From positions 6,880,001 through 6,944,000 of the forward strand of contig NZ_FNSZ01000001.1 of NCBI RefSeq assembly GCF_900105245.1: a stretch of 64,000 nt of DNA. The letters run 5' to 3'. The position numbers and the translations under genes are program-made. Under the pieces are notes generated by a model. It searched no databases. It was not told where the DNA came from and worked only from the letters and a program-made list of their open reading frames with translations. The first letter of the stretch is position 1. Each line of letters opens with the position of its first letter. Below are positions 1 through 8,257 of the stretch, piece by piece. Source of the DNA: Streptomyces sp. 1222.5. GTDB taxonomy: Bacteria; Actinomycetota; Actinomycetes; Streptomycetales; Streptomycetaceae.

Positions 1-230
1 GAGCTGACCTCGGTCGCGCCCGCGTCCAGCAGGCCCGCGAGTGCGGTGATCAGCTTGCGGGCCTCGTCGAGGTCCTTGTACTTCTCGCCCTCCTCGCTGA
101 GCCCGAGCTTCACGGCGGCGGCGCTCATCAGGTTGACGGCGACCGTCACGATCACCTCGACGGCGGGGACCTCGGCGATGTCCCGGGTCATCGCGTCGAA
201 ATCGGGGGACTCGGCAGGGGTGTCACTCAT
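1..230 (-). CDS. DUF1844 protein (partial, C-terminus outside window)
   Basis: The ATG lies at 230 on the minus strand and the frame stays open to the window edge, so only the first 76 or so residues are seen. The start reads MSDTPAESPDFDAMTRDIAE, followed by a helical stretch with VNLMSAAAVKLGL and a KYKDLDEARKLI segment. This pattern is typical of the small DUF1844 proteins that sit divergently next to infC in actinobacteria. No biochemical role is established for the family. It is transcribed away from infC, so the interval to 606 holds both promoters. Confidence 0.8.
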   Translation of the reverse strand, partial: MSDTPAESPDFDAMTRDIAEVPAVEVIVTVAVNLMSAAAVKLGLSEEGEKYKDLDEARKLITALAGLLDAGATEVS

Positions 231-606
231 GCCCCACACGATAGGTGGTCCGGCCCGGCCTCCCTCAATTAGCCCTTGTCAAGCGATCCTGCTAACCTGA
301 TGGACGACCGGCCGGACGTGCCATGAGCGCAATCAGGGCATCCGGCCCACAAGTGGAGGCTCCGATCTCCCACCTGACCGTCCTCCGGGACGGCGGGTAC
401 CCGGTCAGGCGGCCGCCATCGTTCCGTACGGACGATGGAGTCGCCCGAAAGCGCGCCCCGCGACATCGCGGCGGTGCTCCGGTAGTCATTGGAGCCCGCC
501 TGTGATCGTCCGGGGCATTTTTGTGCCCCGGTGCGGTTGGGTCACAGGAACAAGATGTTACGCGGCTGTCCGCCAGACCGTCGCGTGGTGCTATCGAGGA
601 GGATCC
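231..606 (+). promoter_or_regulatory. infC operon leader / divergent promoter region
   Basis: This 376-bp gap separates the DUF1844 gene from infC. A weak sigma-70-like pair, TTAGCC (269-274) and TAACCT (293-298) with 18-bp spacing, could drive the infC operon. Near the 3' end is an 8-bp hairpin, CCGGGGCA/TGCCCCGG at 510-531 with a T-rich loop. No trailing U-tract follows, so it looks more like a leader fold than a terminator. I could not match the leader to a named riboswitch or ribosomal-protein leader. The promoter is a guess; the hairpin is read directly. Confidence 0.4.
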
Positions 607-1245
607 ATCAGCGCCGAGCCCCGCATCAACGACCGGATTCGCGTTCCCGAGGTGCGACTTGTCGGTCCCAGTGGCGAGCAGGTGGGCATCGTCCCGCTCG
701 CTAAGGCACTGGAGCTTGCGCAGGAGTACGACCTGGACCTGGTCGAGGTCGCGGCGAACGCCCGTCCGCCCGTGTGCAAGCTCATGGACTACGGGAAGTT
801 CAAGTACGAGTCGGCCATGAAGGCCCGTGAGGCGCGCAAGAACCAGGCGCACACGGTCATCAAGGAGATGAAGCTCCGGCCGAAGATCGACCCGCACGAC
901 TATGACACCAAGAAGGGTCACGTCGTACGGTTCCTCAAGCAGGGCGACAAGGTCAAGATCACGATCATGTTCCGTGGTCGCGAGCAGTCCCGGCCCGAGC
1001 TGGGCTACCGACTGCTGCAGCGTCTCGCGGAGGACGTCCAGGACCTCGGCTTCGTGGAGTCGAACCCGAAGCAGGACGGCCGAAACATGATCATGGTTCT
1101 CGGTCCGCACAAGAAGAAGACCGAGGCGATGGCCGAGGCCCGTCAGGCGCAGGAGGCCCGCAAGGCCGAGGCGAAGGCGAACCCCGGTAAGTCGCAGAAC
1201 CCTGCCGAGGCCGAGGCGCCGTCCGAGGAGCCTGCCGAGGCGTGA
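607..1245 (+). CDS. infC: Translation initiation factor IF-3
   Basis: IF-3 binds the 30S subunit, prevents premature 50S joining and proofreads the start codon. The family opening is visible: SAEPRINDRIRVPEVRL, GEQVGIV, PPVCKLMDYGKFKYE, then the C-terminal domain with KEMKLRPKID and VKITIMFRGRE. I place the start at AUC 607: the Shine-Dalgarno GAGGAGGA (596-603) is just upstream and homologous sequence begins here. A longer reading from a GTG near 502 would add unrelated residues and put the SD inside the gene. A rare start codon fits infC, where IF-3 limits its own translation. The 212 residues exceed the usual 180 or so because of an Ala/Glu-rich C-terminal tail. It is followed by rpmI and rplT. 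Confidence 0.95.
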   Translation: MSAEPRINDRIRVPEVRLVGPSGEQVGIVPLAKALELAQEYDLDLVEVAANARPPVCKLMDYGKFKYESAMKAREARKNQAHTVIKEMKLRPKIDPHDYDTKKGHVVRFLKQGDKVKITIMFRGREQSRPELGYRLLQRLAEDVQDLGFVESNPKQDGRNMIMVLGPHKKKTEAMAEARQAQEARKAEAKANPGKSQNPAEAEAPSEEPAEA

Positions 1246-1356
1246 TCCCGGGGGACCCGTGTCCCCGAGGATGTAACCGATACAAGAGCGACGCTCCACC
1301 GTGCCCGGTTTCACGACCGGGCATCGGAGCGCCACCGACGAGGAGAGAACGGCGCT

Positions 1357-1551
1357 ATGCCGAAGAACAAGTCGCACAGCGGTGCCAGCAAGCGCTTCAA
1401 GGTCACCGGCTCCGGCAAGGTGCTCCGCGAGCGCGCCGGCAAGCGCCACCTGCTCGAGCACAAGTCGTCCCGCGTCACGCGTCGCCTCACCGGCAACGCC
1501 GAGATGGCCCCGGGCGACGCCGCGAAGATCAAGAAGCTTCTCGGCAAGTGA
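1357..1551 (+). CDS. rpmI: 50S ribosomal protein L35
   Basis: L35 is a small basic protein of the large ribosomal subunit. The 64-residue product starts MPKNKSHSGASKRFKVTGSG and contains the family KRHLLEHKSS segment. Length and charge are typical. The ATG is preceded by GAGGAGAG. It lies between infC and rplT in the conserved order infC-rpmI-rplT, separated by gaps of about 110 bp on each side, presumably as one transcript. Confidence 0.97.
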   Translation: MPKNKSHSGASKRFKVTGSGKVLRERAGKRHLLEHKSSRVTRRLTGNAEMAPGDAAKIKKLLGK

Positions 1552-1657
1552 CGCACCGGCGCTCACCGTTCGCCGAGCGCCGTACGTCAGGACCGGGACC
1601 CAGTCGTTTCCGGGTCGTGTGAGTACCCCCCACGACCCCGCTACAAGGAGTTAACAA

Positions 1658-2041
1658 GTGGCACGCGTCAAGCGGGCAGTCAACGCCCACAAGAAGCGCC
1701 GGGCGATCCTCGAGCAGGCCTCCGGCTACCGCGGTCAGCGTTCGCGCCTGTACCGCAAGGCCAAGGAGCAGGTCACCCACTCGCTGGTCTACAACTACAA
1801 CGACCGCAAGAAGCGCAAGGGCGACTTCCGTCAGCTGTGGATCCAGCGCATCAACGCCGCTGCCCGCGCCAACGGCATCACCTACAACCGCTTCATCCAG
1901 GGTCTGAAGGCCGCGAACGTCGAGGTCGACCGCAAGATCCTGGCCGAGCTGGCCGTGAACGACGCGAGCGCCTTCGCCGCGCTCGTCGAGGTCGCGCAGA
2001 AGGCGCTGCCGTCGGACGTCAACGCGCCGAAGGCCGCGTGA
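1658..2041 (+). CDS. rplT: 50S ribosomal protein L20
   Basis: L20 is needed early in assembly of the large subunit and binds 23S rRNA. The 127-residue basic protein starts MARVKRAVNAHKKRR and has GYRGQRSRLYRKAKEQV and DFRQLWIQRINAAARANG, all hallmarks of L20. The start is GTG 1658 with AAGGAG at 1645-1650. It is the last gene of the infC operon, closed by the hairpin at 2071-2101. The C-terminal tail is about 10 residues longer than in E. coli. Confidence 0.97.
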   Translation: MARVKRAVNAHKKRRAILEQASGYRGQRSRLYRKAKEQVTHSLVYNYNDRKKRKGDFRQLWIQRINAAARANGITYNRFIQGLKAANVEVDRKILAELAVNDASAFAALVEVAQKALPSDVNAPKAA

Positions 2042-2070
2042 CGCTGCGCCGGCTCTAGCCGACGCTCACT

Positions 2071-2111
2071 GGACCCGCAGGCCGTCATGGCTTGCGGGTC
2101 CTGTTGTTTCG
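2071..2111 (+). terminator. Rho-independent terminator after rplT
   Basis: The arms GGACCCGCAGGCC (2071-2083) and GGCTTGCGGGTCC (2089-2101) pair over 13 bp with one G-U and a 5-nt loop. The run TGTTGTTTC follows at 2102-2110. It lies 30 nt after the rplT stop. Confidence 0.85.
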
Positions 2112-2146
2112 TTCCGGCTGCCGTCGTTCGGCCGCGGGCTCATCGT

Positions 2147-2185
2147 GGTTGCTCGCGCAGTTCCCCGCGCCCCTTCCGGGGCGCC
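2147..2185. repeat. Dispersed Streptomyces intergenic repeat (GCGCAGTTCCCCGCGCCCC type)
   Basis: The stretch GCTCGCGCAGTTCCCCGCGC followed by CCCTTCCGGGGCGC matches a short GC-rich element that I recall as recurring between genes in many Streptomyces genomes. The inner part folds as GCGCCCC/GGGGCGC (2167-2184). A degenerate inverted copy is at 47438-47470. Its function is unknown. Confidence 0.5.
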
Positions 2186-2201
2186 ATGACTTTTCGAAGG
2201 T

Positions 2202-3071
2202 ATGAGGATGCCGCCCGTCTCCCCTGAGCTGATCTCGTCCCGGTCCGCCCGTGTCCTGGCCGCGCGCCGGCTCGCCAAGCGGAACTTCCGGGGCAAGGAC
2301 CGGCTGTTCCTCGCGGAGGGGCCGCAGGCCGTGCGGGAGGCCGCGGGACACCGGGGCCCGGACGGGACCGCGACGCTCGTCGAGCTCTTCGCCACGGTCG
2401 AGGCCGCCGAGCGGTACGCCGACATCGTCGGCCCGGCGCGCGGTGCCGGCGCCCGGGTGCACCTCGCCGCCGACGAGGTCATCGCCGAGATCTCCACCAC
2501 CGTCACCCCGCAGGGCCTCGTCGGGGTCTGCCGGTTCCTGGACACCCCGTTCGAGGACGTCCTCGCCGCCCGGCCGCGGCTCGTCGCCGTCCTCGCCCAC
2601 GTACGCGACCCGGGGAACGCCGGCACCGTGCTCCGCTGCGCCGACGCCGCCGGCGCCGAGGCCGTGATCCTCACCGACGCCTCCGTCGACCTCTACAACC
2701 CGAAGGCGGTACGGGCCTCCGTCGGCTCGCACTTCCACCTGCCCGTCGCCGTCGGCGTGCCCGTCGAGCGGGCCGTAGCCGGACTGCAGGACGCCGGTGT
2801 GCGCATCCTGGCCGCCGACGGCGCGGGGGACCACGACCTCGACGAGGAACTGGACAAGGGCTGCATGGGCGGGCCGACCGCCTGGGTGTTCGGGAACGAG
2901 GCCTGGGGGCTCCCGGAGGAGACCCGCGCCCTCGCCGACGCCGTCGTACGCGTCCCCATCCACGGGAAGGCCGAGAGTCTGAACCTGGCCACGGCCGCCG
3001 CCGTATGTCTCTACGCGTCGGCCCGTGCACAGCGCGCCTCCGGAGGGTGCCGCTCCGTCACCCAGAGCTAG
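2202..3071 (+). CDS. TrmH/SpoU-family RNA 2'-O-methyltransferase
   Basis: It is predicted to methylate a ribose 2'-OH in rRNA or tRNA using SAM. The 289-residue protein has an N-terminal substrate-binding part (ARRLAKRNFRGKDRLFLAEG) and a SPOUT trefoil-knot domain with all three motifs: AHVRDPGNAGTVLRCADAAG, FGNEAWGLPEE and VRVPIHGKAESLNLATAAAV. The start is ATG 2202; a second ATG at 2208 is possible because no strong SD decides between them. It sits between the ribosomal-protein operon and pheST, which fits a role in ribosome maturation. The exact target base cannot be read from sequence. Confidence 0.9.
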   Translation: MRMPPVSPELISSRSARVLAARRLAKRNFRGKDRLFLAEGPQAVREAAGHRGPDGTATLVELFATVEAAERYADIVGPARGAGARVHLAADEVIAEISTTVTPQGLVGVCRFLDTPFEDVLAARPRLVAVLAHVRDPGNAGTVLRCADAAGAEAVILTDASVDLYNPKAVRASVGSHFHLPVAVGVPVERAVAGLQDAGVRILAADGAGDHDLDEELDKGCMGGPTAWVFGNEAWGLPEETRALADAVVRVPIHGKAESLNLATAAAVCLYASARAQRASGGCRSVTQS

Positions 3072-3121
3072 TAGGGTGACCCACTCGGGGCCCTGCGCCG
3101 TCTGAGAGGTGGGGTACGGGG

Positions 3122-4258
3122 ATGAGTGTGGCCGGCACGAACGCTGCGCCGGAGGGACGGGACGCGCCGGGCACTCCCGCGCCCCGGCACGCCGAGGCCG
3201 GCCTCGGCATGGACCCCGACCAGCTGCCCGACGGCCTGGTCGTCGCCGACGAGCGGGGCCGCGTGGTCCGTTTCAACGCCGCCGCCGCCCGCATCACCTC
3301 CGTGCCCGCGGCCGACGTCCTCGGGCTGCCCCTGGAGAAGGCGCTGCCCCTGGAGGACCTGGAGGGCCGGCGCTGGTGGCAGCTCACCGACCCCTACGGC
3401 GGGCTCGCGATCCGGGTCCGGCAGCCGGAGCGCAACCTGCTGCTGCCCGGCGGCCGCGAGGTGCTGGTCTCCGCCCGGTACGTGCGCGACGCACCCCTCG
3501 CACCCGTGCGGTGCGTGGTCGTCTCCCTGCGCGACACCGAGGCCCGCCGCCGCACCGAACGCAGCCACGCCGAACTCATCGCCACCGTCGCCCACGAGCT
3601 GCGCTCCCCGCTGACCTCCGTGAAGGGCTTCACGGCCACCCTGCTCGCCAAGTGGGAACGGTTCACCGACGACCAGAAGCGGCTGATGCTGGAGACCGTC
3701 GACGCCGACGCCGACCGGGTCACCCGGCTCATCGCCGAGCTGCTGGACATCTCCCGGATCGACTCCGGGCGGCTGGAGGTCCGCCGCCAGCCCGTCGACA
3801 TCGGCGCCGCCGTGTCCCGGCACATCCAGGCCTACGTCGCCGCGGGCCAGCGGGCCGACCGCTTCCTGCTGCGGCTCGAACAGCCGCTGCCCGCCCTGTG
3901 GGCCGACCCCGACAAGGTCGACCAGGTGCTCAGCAACCTCATCGAAAATGCGGTGCGGCACGGCGAGGGAACCGTCACCATTGACGTCACGCCCTCGGCG
4001 TCCCCCCGCGAGGGCGAGGAGACCGGCACGTCGGTCACGGTGAGCGACGAAGGGCCCGGCATCCCGGAGGAATCCATGAACCGCGTCTTCACCCGCTTCT
4101 GGCGGGGCAGCAAGCGCGGCGGAACCGGTCTCGGGCTGTACATCGTCAAGGGCATCGTGGAGGCCCACGGCGGCACCATCACGGTCGGCCGTGCGCCCGG
4201 CGGCGGCGCCGAGTTCCGATTTACGTTGCCCGTGGCGACTCCGGCGTATCTCGCCTGA
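3122..4258 (+). CDS. Orphan PAS-domain sensor histidine kinase
   Basis: A 378-residue soluble kinase without membrane segments, so it probably senses a cytoplasmic signal. A PAS domain (about residues 30-115, with DGLVVADERGRVVRFNAAAA) precedes HisKA with the phospho-acceptor in TVAHELRSPLTSVKGF. The HATPase domain shows the N box NLIENAVRHGE, G1 box SDEGPGIPEE and G2 box GGTGLGLYIVKGI. All catalytic motifs look intact. No response regulator is next to it; the only one in the window, at 37.7 kb, has its own kinase. The start is ATG 3122 with GAGAGGTGGGG upstream. The ligand and partner are unknown. Confidence 0.92.
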   Translation: MSVAGTNAAPEGRDAPGTPAPRHAEAGLGMDPDQLPDGLVVADERGRVVRFNAAAARITSVPAADVLGLPLEKALPLEDLEGRRWWQLTDPYGGLAIRVRQPERNLLLPGGREVLVSARYVRDAPLAPVRCVVVSLRDTEARRRTERSHAELIATVAHELRSPLTSVKGFTATLLAKWERFTDDQKRLMLETVDADADRVTRLIAELLDISRIDSGRLEVRRQPVDIGAAVSRHIQAYVAAGQRADRFLLRLEQPLPALWADPDKVDQVLSNLIENAVRHGEGTVTIDVTPSASPREGEETGTSVTVSDEGPGIPEESMNRVFTRFWRGSKRGGTGLGLYIVKGIVEAHGGTITVGRAPGGGAEFRFTLPVATPAYLA

Positions 4259-4360
4259 CGGCCCACGGGCCCTTCGTGCACCTCCACCCCGTTAGACTCG
4301 GCCTTTGGCACCTTTGTGTCCTGCGCACGGCCCGCACGAGTCGGTGACGGGGACCATCCG

Positions 4361-4391
4361 CCTGGGGGCACCTCCCAGCGTCAGCTGGGGG
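4361..4391. repeat. GC-rich hairpin element in the pheS leader
   Basis: A short element, TGGGGGCACCTCCCAGC followed by GCTGGGGG, of a type I recall as scattered between Streptomyces genes. The arms CTCCCAGC (4372-4379) and GCTGGGGG (4384-4391) form an 8-bp stem with a 4-nt loop, ending 22 nt before the pheS start. No T-box or leader peptide was found, so a role in pheS control is only possible. Confidence 0.45.
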
Positions 4392-4413
4392 ACAAACGGA
4401 AGTACGGGAAGAG

Positions 4414-5535
4414 ATGTCGGCACCCAATAAGTCGTACGACCCTGTCGAGGTCGAGGCGTTGAAACCGGAAGAGATCGAGCGCATGCGGGACGAGGCGCTC
4501 GCCGCCTTCGCCGCCGCGGACTCCCTCGACGCGCTCCACGAGGCCAAGGTCGCCCACACCGGCCCCGCCTCTCCGCTGGCGCTCGCCAACCGCGAGATCG
4601 GCGCCCTGCCCCCGCACGCCAAGGCCGAGGCCGGCAAGCGCGTCGGCATGGCCCGCGGCGCCGTGAACAAGGCCCTCGCCGGCCGTCAGACCGAGCTGGA
4701 GGCGGAGCGGGACGCCCGCGTACTGGTGGAGGAGGACGTCGACGTCACGCTGCCCTACGACCGCGTGCCGGCCGGTGCCCGCCACCCGCTGACCACGCTC
4801 TCGGACCGCATCGAGGACATCTTCGTGGCCATGGGCTACGAGGTCGCCGAGGGTCCGCAGGTCGAGGCGGAGTGGTTCAACTTCGACGCCCTCAACATCG
4901 GCCCGGACCACCCGGCCCGCGGCGAGGCCGACACCTTCTTCGTCCAGGGCCCGGACGGCGGCACCGAGTCCGGTGTGGTGCTGCGCACCCACACCTCGCC
5001 GGTGCAGATCCGCTCCCTGCTCGACCGCGAGCTGCCGGTCTACGTGATCTGCCCGGGCCGCGTCTACCGCACCGACGAGCTGGACGCGACCCACACGCCC
5101 GTCTTCCACCAGGTCGAGCTGCTCGCCGTGGACGAGGGCCTGACCATGGCCGACCTCAAGGGCACCCTCGACCACATGGTCCAGTCCCTGTTCGGCGAGG
5201 GCATGAAGACCCGGCTGCGGCCCAACTTCTTCCCCTTCACCGAGCCGAGCGCCGAGATGGACATGCTCTGCTACGTGTGCAAGGGCGAGTCCGTCGGCAA
5301 CCCCGACCGGCCCTGCCGCACCTGCTCGTCCGAGGGCTGGATCGAGCTCGGCGGCTGCGGCATGGTCAACCCGCGGGTGCTGGCCGCCTGCGGTGTCGAC
5401 CCGGAGAAGTACAGCGGATTCGCCTTCGGGTTCGGCATCGAACGGATGCTGATGTTCCGCCACAACGTCGAAGACATGCGAGACATGGTCGAGGGTGACC
5501 TCCGGTTCACCCGGCCCTTCGGGATGGAGATCTGA
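4414..5535 (+). CDS. pheS: Phenylalanyl-tRNA synthetase alpha subunit
   Basis: The catalytic subunit of the alpha2beta2 class II enzyme that charges tRNA-Phe. An N-terminal coiled coil comes first, then the catalytic core with motif 2 (TPVFHQVELLAVDEG) and motif 3 (GFGIERMLMFR) near the C-terminus. A Cys-rich insertion (CYVCKG and CRTCSSEGW, then LGGCGMV) is normal for the bacterial subunit. The length of 373 residues is slightly above the E. coli 327. The start is ATG 4414 with GGGAAGAG upstream. The stop TGA overlaps the pheT start (TGATG), so the two are translationally coupled. Confidence 0.97.
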   Translation: MSAPNKSYDPVEVEALKPEEIERMRDEALAAFAAADSLDALHEAKVAHTGPASPLALANREIGALPPHAKAEAGKRVGMARGAVNKALAGRQTELEAERDARVLVEEDVDVTLPYDRVPAGARHPLTTLSDRIEDIFVAMGYEVAEGPQVEAEWFNFDALNIGPDHPARGEADTFFVQGPDGGTESGVVLRTHTSPVQIRSLLDRELPVYVICPGRVYRTDELDATHTPVFHQVELLAVDEGLTMADLKGTLDHMVQSLFGEGMKTRLRPNFFPFTEPSAEMDMLCYVCKGESVGNPDRPCRTCSSEGWIELGGCGMVNPRVLAACGVDPEKYSGFAFGFGIERMLMFRHNVEDMRDMVEGDLRFTRPFGMEI

Positions 5536-8048
5536 TGCGGGTCCCGCTTTCCTGGCTGCGGGAGTACGTCGACCTGCCGGCCACCGAGACCGGACGTGAC
5601 GTCCAGGCCAAGCTCGTCTCGGCCGGTCTGGAGGTCGAGACGGTCGAACAGCTCGGCGCCGACCTCAAGGGGCCGCTCGTCGTCGGCCAGGTGCTGACCA
5701 TCGAGGAGCTGGAGGGCTTCAAGAAGCCGATCCGCTTCTGCACCGTCGACGTCGGTCAGGCCAACGGCACCGGCGAGCCCCAGGAGATCGTCTGCGGCGC
5801 CCGCAACTTCGCGGTCGGCGACAAGGTCGTCGTGGTCCTCCCCGGCGCCACGCTCCCCGGCGGGTTCTCCATCGCCGCCCGCAAGACCTACGGCAAGACG
5901 TCCCACGGCATGATCTGCTCCACCGACGAGCTGGGCATGGGCGACGACGGCACCCACGGCATCATCGTGCTGCCGCCGGAGACCGAGGTCGGCAAGGACG
6001 CCATCGAGCTGCTGGAGCTGGTCGACGAGGTCCTGGACATCGCCGTCACCGCCAACCGCGGCGACTGCCTGTCCATTCGCGGCGTCGCCCGCGAGACCGC
6101 CATCGGCTACGGCCTGCCGCTGCGCGACCCCGCCCTGATCGACGTACCGGCCCCGAACGCCTTCGGCTACCCGGTGAAGGTCTCCGACCCCGCGGGCTGC
6201 GACCGCTTCACCGCCCGTACGGTCACCGGCCTGAGCCCCGAGGCACGCTCCCCGATCTGGCTCCAGCGCCGGCTGCAGAAGGTCGGCATGCGGCCGATCT
6301 CGCTCGCCGTCGACGTCACGAACTACGTGATGATGGAGCTGGGCCAGCCGCTGCACGCCTACGACCGGCGGCTCGTCCAGGGCACCATCGGCGTGCGCCG
6401 GGCCGAGGAGGGCGAGAAGCTCGTCACCCTCGACGGCGTCGAGCGCAAGCTGCACTCCGACGACCTCGTCATCACCGACGACCGCGGCCCCATCGGCCTC
6501 GCCGGTGTCATGGGCGGCGCCAACACGGAGATCGCCGACCACGACGACCTCCAGAACGCCACCACGGACGTGGTCATCGAGGCGGCCCACTTCAACGCCG
6601 TCTCGGTCGCCCGCACCGGACGCCGGCACAAGCTGCTGACCGAGGCGTCCCGGCGCTTCGAGCGCGGCGTCGACCCGCAGGCCGCGGCCGCCGCCGCGCA
6701 GCGCACGGTCGACCTGCTGGTGCTCCTCGCGGGCGGCACGGCCGAGGCCGGCGTCACCGAGATCGTCGCGCCCTCCGCGCCGCACACCATCACGATCCCC
6801 GCCGACCACCCGGACCAGGTCGCGGGCGTCGACTACGGCCGCGAGACGGTCGTGCGCCGGCTCCAGCAGGTCGGCTGCGACGTCATCGGGCAGGACGAGC
6901 TGGTCGTCACCGTCCCGTCCTGGCGGCCCGACCTCGCCGACGCGAACGACCTGGCCGAAGAGGTCATCCGCCTGGAGGGCTACGAGAACCTGCCCTCCAC
7001 GCTGCCCAAGCTCCCCTCGGGGCGCGGGCTGACCCACCGACAGCGGCTGCACCGCCGGGTCGGCCGCGCGCTGGCCGGCGCGGGCTACGTCGAGGCGCCG
7101 AACTACCCGTTCATCGGCGAGCAGGTCTTCGACCAGCTCGGACTCGAGCCGGACGACCCGGCCCGCCGCGTGGTGAAGCTGGTCAACCCGCTCAACGACG
7201 AGGAGCCCGCGCTCCGCACGACGCTGCTGCCGGGCCTGCTCGGCGCGCTGCGCCGCAACGACGGCCGGGGCTCGCACGACCTGGCCCTGTTCGAGACGGG
7301 GCTGGTCTTCCACCCGCGCGAGGAGCCGGGGACCGCCCCGCACCTGTCCGTCGACCGGCGTCCCACCGACGAGGAGATCGCCGCGCTGAACGCCGTGCTG
7401 CCCGAGCAGCCCCGGCACGTGGCCGTCGTCCTCGCGGGCGCCCGCGAGCAGGCCGGCTGGTGGGGCAAGGGCCGTCCGGCCGACTGGGCCGACGCGGTGG
7501 AGGCCGGACGCGCCGTCGCCCGGGAGTCCGGTGCCGAACTGGTCGTCCGCAAGGGCCAGTACGGCCCGTGGCACCCCGGCCGCTGCGCCGAGCTGGTGGT
7601 CGTCGCCGACGGCACCGAGCAGATCGTCGGCCATGCCGGAGAGCTGCACCCGCGTGTGCTGAAGGCGCTCGGCCTGCCCGAGCGCACCAGCGCGATGGAG
7701 CTGAACCTGGACGCGCTGGAGTCGGCGGGCGACGGCGTTCCGCAGGCGCCGCGGATCTCCACGTTCCCGGTCGCCACGCAGGATGTCGCGCTCGTCGTCG
7801 ACCGGCCCGTGCCGGCGGCGGAGGTCGAGGCCGCGCTGCGGGAGGGTGCGGGTGAACTCCTGGAGTCCATCAGGCTGTTCGACGTGTACGAGAACGCCGA
7901 GCAGCTGGGCGACGGGAAGAAGTCGCTGGCGTACGCGCTGCGGTTCCGCGCGAGTGACCGGACGCTGACCGTCGACGAGGCGTCGGCCGCGCGGGACGCC
8001 GCCGTCGTCCTCGCGGGCGAGCGCACCGGGGCGGTGCTCCGGGGCTAG
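5535..8048 (+). CDS. pheT: Phenylalanyl-tRNA synthetase beta subunit
   Basis: The 837-residue beta subunit, of normal length, carries the editing and tRNA-binding domains. In order: an N-terminal B1 domain starting MRVPLSWLREYVDLP, the EMAP/OB-like tRNA-binding region (KKPIRFCTVDVGQ, EIVCGARNF), the B3/B4 editing domain (NRGDCLSIRGVARE, LGQPLHAYD), B5 (EEVIRLEGYENLPS), the catalytic-like core, and a C-terminal ferredoxin-like anticodon domain (PRISTFPVATQDVALVVD). It starts at ATG 5535, sharing one base with the pheS stop. The transcript ends at the long hairpin just downstream. Confidence 0.97.
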   Translation: MRVPLSWLREYVDLPATETGRDVQAKLVSAGLEVETVEQLGADLKGPLVVGQVLTIEELEGFKKPIRFCTVDVGQANGTGEPQEIVCGARNFAVGDKVVVVLPGATLPGGFSIAARKTYGKTSHGMICSTDELGMGDDGTHGIIVLPPETEVGKDAIELLELVDEVLDIAVTANRGDCLSIRGVARETAIGYGLPLRDPALIDVPAPNAFGYPVKVSDPAGCDRFTARTVTGLSPEARSPIWLQRRLQKVGMRPISLAVDVTNYVMMELGQPLHAYDRRLVQGTIGVRRAEEGEKLVTLDGVERKLHSDDLVITDDRGPIGLAGVMGGANTEIADHDDLQNATTDVVIEAAHFNAVSVARTGRRHKLLTEASRRFERGVDPQAAAAAAQRTVDLLVLLAGGTAEAGVTEIVAPSAPHTITIPADHPDQVAGVDYGRETVVRRLQQVGCDVIGQDELVVTVPSWRPDLADANDLAEEVIRLEGYENLPSTLPKLPSGRGLTHRQRLHRRVGRALAGAGYVEAPNYPFIGEQVFDQLGLEPDDPARRVVKLVNPLNDEEPALRTTLLPGLLGALRRNDGRGSHDLALFETGLVFHPREEPGTAPHLSVDRRPTDEEIAALNAVLPEQPRHVAVVLAGAREQAGWWGKGRPADWADAVEAGRAVARESGAELVVRKGQYGPWHPGRCAELVVVADGTEQIVGHAGELHPRVLKALGLPERTSAMELNLDALESAGDGVPQAPRISTFPVATQDVALVVDRPVPAAEVEAALREGAGELLESIRLFDVYENAEQLGDGKKSLAYALRFRASDRTLTVDEASAARDAAVVLAGERTGAVLRG

Positions 8049-8065
8049 TCGCCTTTCCGGGCTCA

Positions 8066-8106
8066 GCGGCCGGCCGGTCACGACGACGTCGTGGCCGGCC
8101 GGCCGC
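8066..8106 (+). terminator. Long GC hairpin after pheT
   Basis: GCGGCCGGCCGGTCACGAC (8066-8084) pairs with GTCGTGGCCGGCCGGCCGC (8088-8106): 19 bp with one G-T pair and a 3-nt loop. No U-tract follows, as is common for Streptomyces terminators. It starts 18 nt after the pheT stop. Confidence 0.75.
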
Positions 8107-8257
8107 ATAAATGCAGGCCGGCCGGTGTTGCCTCACTCGTTCGGGTGGGAATCAGAGGTGATCAGGCCCGTCCGGGCCGTCCCTGTCGACAGAATCGGAC
8201 CGGCCTTTCGGGGTCGGTCCATCTGCTCTGTCAGGGCCCGGATGGGGGACCACAGGC

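Noticed and set aside
2085..2963. Long open frame on the minus strand across the TrmH gene
   Set aside because: It is the antisense shadow of a gene with clear family motifs, with low-complexity Gly/Asp/Arg translation typical of GC-rich reverse frames.
4298..4413. T-box or pheM-like leader for pheST
   Set aside because: No Phe-rich peptide or T-box core sequence was found; only a short hairpin of a dispersed type.
8105..8115. GCATAAATGCA after pheT as an ARG box
   Set aside because: It is a single short half-palindrome outside any arg gene and directly after a terminator; no promoter of an arg gene is near.
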